Source of the DNA: G963664935 sp963664935
GTDB taxonomy: Bacteria; Pseudomonadota; Gammaproteobacteria; Methylococcales; G963664935
DNA length: 64,000 nt
Assembly (NCBI GenBank): GCA_963664935.2
Contig: CAXXSE010000007.1
Coordinates: 1,488,001-1,552,000 of the forward strand
Reading direction: 5' to 3'
In this document: positions 57,893 to 64,000 of the stretch, piece after piece
How positions within the stretch are numbered: position 1 is the stretch's first letter
Layout: every line of letters begins with the position of its first letter
Notes under the pieces: generated by a model
The model's database searches: none
What the model was told of the DNA's origin: nothing
What the model saw: only the letters and a program-made list of their open reading frames with translations
Made by a program: the position numbers and the translations under genes

Positions 57893-58250
57893 GCAACTAT
57901 TCAGCTCACCCCTGAAATCCGCCCTTTCTGCGTTACAAAAACGCCCGGAGCGTTTTTGAACAGCCGAAGGCTGGCCCGAAGGGCGGAACGCATGGATGCG
58001 TGGAGTAATAAATGATCATTTACATGTGTAAACTCACGTTTTTCGCCTTGAACTGACGAATTTCAGGGGCAATCTGAAGGTACGTGTTTAGTCCTCCCAT
58101 CTTTTAATTGATGGGTTTCGCTACCGCTCCACCCATCCTACGCAATAACAATGAGTTGTAGGATGGATAGAGGAACGAAACCCATATAACAACCTCAGAT
58201 TCTTCGATGGGGTTAAACGGTTACATCTGAACAGTTGCTGAATAGTTACG
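57893..58250. mobile_element. 358-bp repeat element, family C, with nested hairpins
   Basis: Begins GCAACTATTCAGC and ends GCTGAATAGTTAC, an inverted pair. First and last parts match the 121-bp copy at 49845-49965. Additional pieces are a GC-rich stem (AACGCCCGGAGCGTT near 57942) and a hairpin at 58111-58185. It exactly fills the space between pteridine reductase and the TauE-like gene. Confidence 0.8.
58111..58185. repeat. Hairpin repeat with ATGGGTTTCG arms
   Basis: ATGGGTTTCGCTACCGCTCC on the left and its near inverse ending CGAAACCCAT on the right, with CATCCTACG/TGTAGGATG inside. This word is a known type of dispersed intergenic repeat in gammaproteobacteria; here it is nested inside family C DNA. 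Confidence 0.8.
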
Positions 58251-58973
58251 CTAAATGGATTTACCGATCAACAATATCCCCGAAACAAATAAGAATACCG
58301 CGAAGATCTTAGTATATTTTTCGTTATCAATGCCCACGTAAAAGGTCTCCTCGGAAAAGACATAGGTCATCAAGGCAAAGCCCCAATAGATGCCGATTTC
58401 GGAATAGATGATCTCGCTGGAAGCCGCTCCGAACCAAAGGGTTAGCAGCTGAAACAGTGCAAACGTAGCGTAGGCAATTGCAATGGTCACGCGGGTCTGA
58501 TGTTTTTCGTAGTTTTTGCTATGAACGATTGCGGTCAGTAGAGAACCGCCCAAATTGGTCAAACCGTGGATAACGCCCATGACGACCAGATACAACGCTT
58601 CATACTCAACCAGGGATTCAACGGCTTCTTCCACTTGCGGGGAATAATTCTTGAGGGCTACCAACAATAAAAAGACCCCAATCACTATACCGATATTGAT
58701 GTTCGCGCTGGAAACGATGAAAAGAAAAACCACTACAAACGGTATAGTATAAACGAGTATTTTTATATAAAAATCAGTATCTATATGCTCATAATGCCGG
58801 GCGATTTGGAACAAATTAATGGTCAGGGAAATAGGCAGCAGAATGTATAAAGCCTGGACAAAGTCATACCCCAAAATCAGCAATAGGGGCGTACCGAACA
58901 ATAAAACGCCAACGCCGAAAATCGATGGAATAACGGTCGTAACAGCAACGGTAATTAAAATATCGGGTGACAT
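58251..58973 (-). CDS. TauE/SafE-type permease
   Basis: 240 residues, seven to eight membrane segments (ILITVAVTTVIPSIFGVG start; VMGVIHGLTNLGGSLLTAIV as the internal repeat motif). The TauE/SafE family exports anions such as sulfite or organosulfonates; the substrate here is not known. Confidence 0.85.
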   Translation of the reverse strand: MSPDILITVAVTTVIPSIFGVGVLLFGTPLLLILGYDFVQALYILLPISLTINLFQIARHYEHIDTDFYIKILVYTIPFVVVFLFIVSSANINIGIVIGVFLLLVALKNYSPQVEEAVESLVEYEALYLVVMGVIHGLTNLGGSLLTAIVHSKNYEKHQTRVTIAIAYATFALFQLLTLWFGAASSEIIYSEIGIYWGFALMTYVFSEETFYVGIDNEKYTKIFAVFLFVSGILLIGKSI

Positions 58974-59057
58974 ATGGCGATCCTTTTAGGTTTTTTTTGT
59001 GAATTATTTTTTAACCAAGCACGTTCTTAAATTACCATGAATCAAGCTTTGATTACT

Positions 59058-59322
59058 AGTACTCCGACAACATCGTATTGATGGGTTCAGTTGGCCTGTC
59101 AGTGCTCAGGGCAAGGCACGCCTCGCAGCGAATGGTCATAGTCCTTTGCAAGAGGCGTCACGCAGCCATGGGCGCTGACAGGTCAACCCTTCGGGCGCTA
59201 CTGGGGTGTCCCGCTACGGCGTTACAGCACTTGACAAAGGGCTATGGCCTTCGTGCTGTGCCTTGTTGCGAAACACCACAGTAACGCTGAACCCATCAAT
59301 ACAAAATTGTCGGAGTACTGGT
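59058..59322. mobile_element. 265-bp folded palindromic element, family D
   Basis: Outer inverted ends AGTACTCCGACAA on both strands, then GTATTGATGGGTTCAG on both. The GC-rich centre has more nested pairs (CCTGTCAG/CTGACAGG, ATAGTCCTTTG/CAAAGGGCTAT, AAGGCACG/CGTGCTGTGCCTT). No gene. It lies directly before the truncated FitA-like antitoxin. Confidence 0.85.
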
Positions 59323-59364
59323 GCCTCACCACATCCTACGGAAAAAAGACGAAAAGAGCACTCC

Positions 59365-59541
59365 ATGATTAGAGTCTCCTTGTGGGTCGAAGAAGAGGCC
59401 CGACAAATACTTAAGCGTGGAGTTGCGGCGCCTGAACGGTTGGGTGATCTGGCAGTGCGCCTTTTTAGTCCGGCTTATACTGGAGAAGAACTAGATATAC
59501 CGGTACGTGAAGTATCGGAACCAATGGAATTTCCTGAGTGA
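59365..59541 (+). CDS. FitA-like antitoxin, N-terminus lost
   Basis: 58 residues: VEEEARQILKRG, ERLGDLAVRLFSPAYTGEELD and VREVSEPMEF form the C-terminal, toxin-binding part of a FitA/VapB antitoxin. The ribbon-helix-helix N-terminus (MATLTIRNLD-type) is missing, and the family D element ends 43 bases upstream, so the DNA-binding part was lost. The stop overlaps the GTG start of the toxin. Confidence 0.72.
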   Translation: MIRVSLWVEEEARQILKRGVAAPERLGDLAVRLFSPAYTGEELDIPVREVSEPMEFPE

Positions 59542-59963
59542 TTATTATAGATACCAATGTTGTATCGGAATTTATGACATCACCACCCGCGAGTTCAGTG
59601 CTTGAATGGCTGAATAGCCAAGATGCTTTAACGCTTTATTTGACTACCATCTCTATCGCTGAAATCGGTTTCGGGCTCCGCGTTATGCCGAAAGGCAAAA
59701 GACGCCAATTGCTTGAAGATAGATTTGAACAATTCGTCACAACAGCTTTTGAGTCTCGCATTTTAAATTTTAACGAGTCCGCGGCTCGAATTTATGGTGC
59801 AATTAAGGGTTTTCGAAAAGAAAATGATCGTCCTTTGTCTGATTTAGACGGGCAAATTGCGGCCATCGCTCGAGCAAATGGGTTTATCGTCGCAACAAGG
59901 AACATAAAAGATTTCCAAGAGTGTGGAATCGAACTCATCAATCCATTCACCTTTAGTCTGTAA
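59538..59963 (+). CDS. FitB/VapC-type PIN toxin
   Basis: 141 residues. PIN RNase: IIIDTNVVSEFM (Asp), ISIAEIGFGLR (Glu), LSDLDGQIAAIARANG (Asp) and VATRNIKDFQ (Asp) complete the acidic site. GTG 59538 overlaps the antitoxin TGA. Intact, although its antitoxin lacks the DNA-binding half, so the operon may be unregulated. Confidence 0.9.
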   Translation: MIIIDTNVVSEFMTSPPASSVLEWLNSQDALTLYLTTISIAEIGFGLRVMPKGKRRQLLEDRFEQFVTTAFESRILNFNESAARIYGAIKGFRKENDRPLSDLDGQIAAIARANGFIVATRNIKDFQECGIELINPFTFSL

Positions 59964-60160
59964 TGACCGAAGAGAAACCTAAGGGTTGATCGATGTCGTT
60001 TTTCTTCATAGGGTTTTGACTTTCTACCGCCACCTTTCGGTTTAAAACGCGCTCGATTTTTTCTTTGAGTATGAAGTACGGGTCAAGTTACTTGACCCAT
60101 TATACTGTCTATCGCCTCGTCAATTTTGCGAGCGAAGACCTTAATTTTCAATGCGGGGTA

Positions 60161-60327
60161 CTAGGAGGCTATCCGAGAATAGAAAGCCTACTGCGGAAAA
60201 GCGGATTTTGGCCCATTTTCCCGATTAAATTCGTTAAATACAGCAAGTATTCGCCTCATTTAATCGAAAAAATGGACTCAAAACCGCTTTCCCTCGCTAC
60301 GGCCCCTATTCTCGGGCAGCCTACTAG
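60161..60327. mobile_element. Palindromic miniature element, family A (167 bp)
   Basis: CTAGGAGGCTATCCGAGAAT at the left and the inverse of CTAGTAGGCTGCCCGAGAAT at the right, with GGAAAAGCGG and AAAACCGCTTTCC further in. It separates the FitAB-like and Phd/PIN modules. Confidence 0.85.
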
Positions 60328-60422
60328 GTTTCGCTTACCTTTTAATGTATATATGACTCCAGTTTTTGTTTTCACATCTTGTTCTTCTGAATGTTTTTGT
60401 TAAAATTATAGGACGTCCTACA

Positions 60423-60683
60423 ATGGAGGCCATTATGCAGCAAATGATAAACCTACGAGAGGCAAATCAAAATCTTTCAAAATACATTCGATCACTTCAC
60501 GAGGGTGATGAGATCGTGATTACTAAGCACGGCAAAGCCGTCGCGAAACTGATTCCGGTCACTGAAGAAAAAATACTGAACGCAGCTCAACAAGAAGCCT
60601 TGAAAAGGCTAATAAGTCGTAGTACAGAGGGTTATCACTTAGGCGGTCAAGGTATAAACCGAGACGAGCTGTATGAGCGATAA
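60423..60683 (+). CDS. Phd/YefM-type antitoxin
   Basis: About 86 residues: QMINLREANQNLSKYIRSLH, EIVITKHGKAVAKLIPV, the Phd/YefM DNA-binding fold, then a flexible tail. It neutralises the PIN toxin encoded next, whose start overlaps it by 11 bases. ATG 60423 chosen; 60435 is possible. Confidence 0.92.
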   Translation: MEAIMQQMINLREANQNLSKYIRSLHEGDEIVITKHGKAVAKLIPVTEEKILNAAQQEALKRLISRSTEGYHLGGQGINRDELYER

Positions 60684-61119
60684 ACGGGTGAGTCTCGATA
60701 CAAATATTCTAATTTATGCCGTTGACAAGGATGCTGGATATAAGCAAATTACCGCTATTCGACTCATTGAAAAATGCGCATTAAGATATGATTGTATGCT
60801 GACCTTACAGTCGTTATCGGAGTTCTACTATGCCGCAACGTGCAAAGGAATCGCGATGCACTCAGATGCAAAAGCTCAAATCAAAGACTGGCAATTATTA
60901 TTTCCAACCATACTCCCCTCTACTCATACTGTTGAATATGCCTTGAAAGCAGTGGGTAAGCACAAGCTTTCTTTCTGGGATGCCATGCTATGGTCAGTGG
61001 CTTGTGAAAATAATGTAACCGAGCTGTTTTCAGAAGATTTTCAATCAGGACAAAATTTAAAAGGTGTCACTTTTGTAAACCCTTTTGAGGATTCTGCTTA
61101 TCAAGAATTGAACCAATGA
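60673..61119 (+). CDS. PIN-domain toxin (VapC type)
   Basis: 148 residues. VSLDTNILIYAVD (Asp), LQSLSEFYYA (Glu), KLSFWDAMLWSVA (Asp) and LFSEDFQSGQ (Asp): a complete PIN site. Partner of the Phd-type antitoxin. Likely a site-specific RNase. Confidence 0.92.
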   Translation: MSDKRVSLDTNILIYAVDKDAGYKQITAIRLIEKCALRYDCMLTLQSLSEFYYAATCKGIAMHSDAKAQIKDWQLLFPTILPSTHTVEYALKAVGKHKLSFWDAMLWSVACENNVTELFSEDFQSGQNLKGVTFVNPFEDSAYQELNQ

Positions 61120-61151
61120 GCCAGCGTGAATAGCTTTAGCAACTGATACCG

Positions 61152-61694
61152 ATGGCTCTGAAGGCGACTATCTACAAAGCCGAGTTGCAGATCTCGGACA
61201 CGAACCGGCATTATTACGCCGGGCATACGTTGACCATCGCAAAACACCCTTCCGAAACTGACACGCGCATGATGTTTCGTATCGTCGCATTTGCATTGAA
61301 TGCCAGTGACCGATTGAGCTTTACCCGAGGTTTGAGTACGGATGATGAACCCGATCTATGGCAGAAAGATCTCAGTGGCGAAATTGAATTGTGGGTTGAT
61401 CTCGGCCAACCCGATGAAAAACGGGTACGCAAGGCCTGTGGTAGAGCGCGGCGGGTGATTGTTTATTGTTACAGCGTTAGTGGCGCTAAGGTATGGTGGC
61501 AGCAATATGAAGAGAAATTATCACGGTTCGGAAATCTGTCAGTCATCAGTCTGAACGCAGAAGACTTATCGGCCCTGGACGCATTGGTGCAAAGAAATAT
61601 GGAACTGACGTGCACGATTCAGGATGAACATATCTGGTTTTCCGATGGTAATACCACAATCCAGATCGATGTAACAGGCTGGAAGTTGGTGTAA
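61152..61694 (+). CDS. yaeQ: YaeQ-family protein
   Basis: 180 residues, matching YaeQ from the start (MALKATIYKAELQISDTNRH) through SETDTRMMFRIVAFAL and EIELWVDLGQPDEKRVRKAC. The family has a PD-(D/E)XK nuclease-like fold; biochemical role uncertain. Intact single gene between toxin-antitoxin modules. Confidence 0.92.
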   Translation: MALKATIYKAELQISDTNRHYYAGHTLTIAKHPSETDTRMMFRIVAFALNASDRLSFTRGLSTDDEPDLWQKDLSGEIELWVDLGQPDEKRVRKACGRARRVIVYCYSVSGAKVWWQQYEEKLSRFGNLSVISLNAEDLSALDALVQRNMELTCTIQDEHIWFSDGNTTIQIDVTGWKLV

Positions 61695-61986
61695 GAGGCT
61701 TGTTGGAGTTGATACGCTTAGGTATTTAATCGTAATTTTATACTGACCGTATTGATTGACCCGAGAGCCGGAAATTATTGCTGTAGAAAGCAAAACATTT
61801 GTCGACGGAATCAACGAAATACGTCAACCAACACTATCGGGTCGAAATATGCGGGGAGTAACAATCATGGCGAACTGAGGGAGCATAGAGTTCGTTACAG
61901 TGCCAATTCTGGACCTAAAAAACGGCTTCTAAGCGCTAAAAACGCGTTTTATTTAAACCTAAATTCCGATAATCAATAGGATAGCT
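61695..61986. other. Intergenic, no gene recognised
   Basis: About 290 bases after yaeQ with no supported gene or repeat; the next recognisable item is the IS1111-derived stub. Confidence 0.45.
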
Positions 61987-62074
61987 TGGTCCGACCCAGT
62001 TCTCATTTGAACAAAAGGCCGGATATATGGACGCAATATTCTTTTTGTCACGAACGAATTTTGTCTTGCAATAC
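61987..62074. mobile_element. Miniature stub of the IS110/IS1111-type element
   Basis: It starts TGGTCCGACCCA, like the other end of the element at 7.47 kb, and after about 20 bases joins 66 bases (ACAAAAGGCCGGATATATGG ... TTTTGTCTTGCAATAC) nearly identical to the reverse complement of 5876-5943. The last 12-bp repeat is missing. So both ends are joined with the interior deleted. It ends one base before the start codon region of the next gene. Confidence 0.75.
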
Positions 62075-62075
62075 T

Positions 62076-62444
62076 ATGACCCCGCATTTTTCTCCGACAT
62101 ATCAAGAGAAGATACTTGCTAAATTAAGCAACTTGAATTATTCTGGAATTAGTATGGGCGAGCGCCGTAGTTATGCAGCTAACATAATCGTAAATGGTAG
62201 AAACATCAATGAGGTGGTCATTGACCCGTACTTTGAAACGAAGCATTCAGATATTAACGATGCCTTGATTTTAGAATTGGTGAAATACTTGGATGGGAAA
62301 GAGTTTCTACCTGAAGAGTATGATGGTGCATGGGAGTACTTTGTGCTGGATCGCTTAGAGCATCAAAGAAAACTTTATCGTCTGGTCTGGTGCATGCGGG
62401 ATCACCACATGTTCATTGGAATTATTAATTGCTTTCGGAGATAA
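62076..62444 (+). CDS. Putative toxin of an XRE-type module
   Basis: About 122 residues from MTPHFSPTYQEKILAKLSNL. Family unnamed by me; the C-terminus KLYRLVWCMRDHHMFIGIIN resembles small RelE/HigB-like or related toxins that precede XRE antitoxins. The start is ATG 62076; longer frames upstream would translate the IS1111 stub. A helix-turn-helix gene follows after 3 bases. Confidence 0.6.
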   Translation: MTPHFSPTYQEKILAKLSNLNYSGISMGERRSYAANIIVNGRNINEVVIDPYFETKHSDINDALILELVKYLDGKEFLPEEYDGAWEYFVLDRLEHQRKLYRLVWCMRDHHMFIGIINCFRR

Positions 62445-62447
62445 ATT

Positions 62448-62786
62448 ATGAAAAGAAGTCAGTCTCAGACGCAGTTTCCTGACGAAGTGACTCTAAAAAA
62501 GGTCCGCGACAAGCTTTCTGATCTGAACTATGTAGGTGGCAACATCGCTTTGCCTGTGGATGCTTCGACAATCGATCGAGCTAAGTACCAACTCTGCCAG
62601 CTGATTGCCCAGTACCAAAGAGAACATGGACTACTTCAAAAGGACATTGCCACCCAAATCGGAGTAGATGAATCACGAATCAGTGATATCTTGCGCGGTA
62701 GGATTGGGAACTTTACTTTGGATCGCCTTGTTAATTATGCAGGGAAATTGCACCATGATCTCGAAATTAAAATCATTGCAGCGTGA
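62448..62786 (+). CDS. XRE-type antitoxin
   Basis: 112 residues. Helix-turn-helix about 60-100: QREHGLLQKDIATQIGVDES and RISDILRGRIGNFTLDRL. The first 40 residues (LKKVRDKLSDLNYVGGNIAL) resemble the N-terminus of the upstream partner (AKLSNLNYSG), an interesting echo. Likely antitoxin and autorepressor. Confidence 0.8.
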   Translation: MKRSQSQTQFPDEVTLKKVRDKLSDLNYVGGNIALPVDASTIDRAKYQLCQLIAQYQREHGLLQKDIATQIGVDESRISDILRGRIGNFTLDRLVNYAGKLHHDLEIKIIAA

Positions 62787-62787
62787 C

Positions 62788-62963
62788 ACTTTAACCTGAA
62801 TCCGTGATTTCAATGTGGATAACAGGGCGCAAGATATTGGTTTCACAGGGGATTAAACAAATCTTAGCTTCACCCATAGGTTAAGTGGATATTTTTTTAA
62901 CCGGCGTGGAATCAAGAGCTTGCGCACTGTGCCGTAGTGAAATCACTGATTCAGGTTTAAAGT
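62788..62963. mobile_element. 176-bp palindromic miniature element, family E
   Basis: ACTTTAACCTGAATCCGTGA on the left, ACTTTAAACCTGAATCAGTG on the right strand, pairing for about 25 bases. The interior holds TGCGCACTGTGCCG. No gene. It lies 2 bases after the XRE stop. Confidence 0.8.
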
Positions 62964-63297
62964 AAAAGGAGTCAGGTTATAGCGACCGAAAAGGCCTTAA
63001 TCCAGCGGGTGAAAGCCCCGTCGCATCTATAGCTCGATCTAGACGCGTAGCGATCCCACATTTCGCGTTGGGTAAACGCATGTTCATTGCGTGGTATAAA
63101 CGACCCAGCGGGTATTGCGCAGCAGAGTTATGAGAGATACTCAGAAAAAAGGGGCAAATCTTTGCACTAATGTTTTTGCCTATTAGAAAAAAAGGGAGCG
63201 GGTCGCGAATTGAGAATATTAAAAATTTGCTCTGTCTTCCTCTGGGATTCGTATTTCGCGACTTGACCCTAGGTTTTTGACCCTAGGTTTTGCTATA
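62964..63297. other. Gene-free stretch, possibly a group II intron 5' relic
   Basis: 334 bases. The words CCAGCGGGTGAAAGCCCC (63002), GACGCGTAGCGATCCC and CGACCCAGCGGGTATTGCG resemble the 5' structured part of group II introns, but no catalytic domain V or reverse transcriptase follows. Later a tandem GACCCTAGGTTTT repeat is seen near 63263-63290. Confidence 0.3.
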
Positions 63298-63524
63298 AGT
63301 ATATTCCAATCTATAAATGGCCCTGAAACCGAGAACAGATCATGAATAACCTTTTAACTGGAGCGGAAGAGGTGTCAAGGAGGAGTTTGTAGCGTAGCGG
63401 AGGAATCTCCTTGACACTTCTGAAGCGTAAGTTAACCTCAATTTATGATCTGTTCTCGGTTTCAGGGCCATTTCACGTTAGAAATTACCCCCCTCTTCAG
63501 GGCCATTTCATATTGGACAAGACT
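63298..63524. mobile_element. 227-bp palindromic miniature element, family B copy 2
   Basis: Near identical to 19275-19501. In this copy the hairpin is more perfect: CCCTGAAACCGAGAACAGAT pairs with its inverse before the terminal 60 bases. Direct repeats AGTATATT at about 63298-63305 and 63525-63532 fit target duplication. Both ends match the IS at 30008-31423. Confidence 0.92.
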
Positions 63525-63587
63525 AGTATATTGACAGCGGCAAGCTAATGGGGGACCCTTTTTTTCTTAAATAAATGAGGAAGCAAT

Positions 63588-63791
63588 ATGAAACTGAAAG
63601 TAGTAATACATGAAGCGGAAGAAGGAGGCTATTGGGCGGAAGTACCCGCCATTACCGGGTGTGCGACTCAAGGCGATTCCTTTGATGAATTATTGAACAA
63701 CCTTTATGAAGCTGTTGAGGGTTGTCTATCAGTAGATGTTCAGGATATTACCGTATCAGGAAAAGATAAGGTTATGGAGATAGCTGTTTGA
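63588..63791 (+). CDS. hicB: HicB-type antitoxin
   Basis: 67 residues of the short HicB type: LKVVIHEAEEGGYWAEVPAI, GCATQGDSFDELLNNLYEA. GAGGAA lies 5-10 bases before ATG. It is followed by, and overlaps, hicA; in this order (B before A) the module is common. It binds and inhibits HicA. Confidence 0.92.
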   Translation: MKLKVVIHEAEEGGYWAEVPAITGCATQGDSFDELLNNLYEAVEGCLSVDVQDITVSGKDKVMEIAV

Positions 63792-64000
63792 AAGCTATCA
63801 GCGGCAAAAGGCTTTGCCAGCTTCTTGAAGAAAAGGGATGGAAAACAAAGCGAATCAATGGTAGCCACCATATTTATGCAAGAACCAGCGTAACTGCTCG
63901 TATTTCAGTTCCAGTTCACGGCAACAAGCCATTGAAGTCGGATTACAGAAATACCTCATTAAAATTGGTGGAATTGATAAATCAGAATTGTAAAAATGCA
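63788..64000 (+). CDS. hicA: HicA-type mRNA interferase, cut by the window edge
   Basis: Reading from TTG 63788, overlapping the hicB TGA by 4 bases: KAISGKRLCQLLEEKGWKTK, then INGSHHIYAR with the catalytic His, VPVHGNKPLK and LKLVELINQN. No stop before base 64000, so the end is outside. HicA cleaves mRNA; intact as far as seen. Confidence 0.88.
   Translation, partial: MKAISGKRLCQLLEEKGWKTKRINGSHHIYARTSVTARISVPVHGNKPLKSDYRNTSLKLVELINQNCKNA

Noticed and set aside
61214..61432. Minus-strand frames opposite yaeQ and other long shadows (for example opposite mltF, the FAAL gene and the kinase)
   Set aside because: They are antisense to well-supported genes and have no family-like sequence.
1..64000. 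CRISPR array
   Set aside because: No run of regularly spaced direct repeats was found; the repeats present are inverted and dispersed. No cas gene is recognised.

Overview
Organism. The window reads like a chromosomal segment of a gammaproteobacterium. It carries valS, minCDE in the order C-D-E, gmk, mltF, tadA, a recQ, a DUF374 acyltransferase, yaeQ, a pteridine reductase and a tRNA-Ser. A copper nitrite reductase (NirK), a di-heme cytochrome c, a SoxD/SorB-like cytochrome c and HypX suggest a chemolithotrophic or facultatively denitrifying lifestyle; that is inference, because no hydrogenase or sox core genes are present. The segment is unusually loaded with insertion sequences, palindromic miniature elements and broken genes, so the genome appears to be in active decay or expansion of mobile DNA. 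| Layout. 1-1761: 3' part of valS. 2-9.2 kb: a nest of insertion sequences: a frameshifted ISNCY-type transposase, an IS3 remnant, and an IS21-type element whose istA was split by an IS110/IS1111 element. 9.3-13.5 kb: a small winged-helix protein, a DUF374 acyltransferase, a tRNA-Thr 3' fragment next to a DUF4258/XRE toxin-antitoxin pair and a primase remnant, and a BioD/CobB-like ATPase. 13.6-19 kb: hypX, then a cytochrome c gene cut by an IS4-like element, then nirK. 19.3-26 kb: mostly degenerate DNA with miniature elements, a broken DcmR-like sensor, a broken vapBC pair, a broken DUF2235 hydrolase and a cytochrome P450 with a stop codon in its I-helix. 26-31.4 kb: a fatty acyl-AMP ligase with carrier domain, minCDE, and an intact rve-type IS. 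31.5-37.3 kb: VanZ, a DUF455 ferritin-like protein, a DUF2959 lipoprotein, an AbrB-type protein, gmk, and a DUF523/DUF1722 gene cut by a second copy of the IS4-like element. 38-44.5 kb: tRNA-Ser, mltF, tadA, an esterase, a lipoprotein, recQ (frameshifted) and a cytochrome c. 44.6-46.8 kb: a compact defence-type operon (type IIG R-M specificity end, zeta-like kinase, small protein, AAA ATPase) truncated at both ends. 46.8-53 kb: membrane protein, PspA-like protein, VWA protein, and divergently a response regulator with a histidine kinase split by a stop codon. 53-56.9 kb: a four-gene glycosylation/lipid-linked sugar operon. 57-64 kb: pteridine reductase, TauE-type permease, then a run of toxin-antitoxin modules (FitAB-like, Phd/PIN, XRE pair, HicBA) separated by palindromic elements. 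| How it fits together. Three mobile-element stories are readable at base level. (1) Two copies of the same IS4-like element each carry a perfect 7-bp target duplication, so the interrupted cytochrome c and DUF523 genes can be rebuilt. (2) A complete rve-type IS at 30.0-31.4 kb shares both ends with two 227-bp palindromic elements at 19.3 and 63.3 kb, so it is the probable driver of that miniature family. (3) A 159-bp palindrome at 32.7 kb supplies the last codons and stop codons of both genes that converge on it, and a half copy abuts the start of the acyl-AMP ligase. | Limits. Many single-base frameshifts are present; some could be assembly errors rather than biology. Family names rest on motif recognition only; no database search was run.
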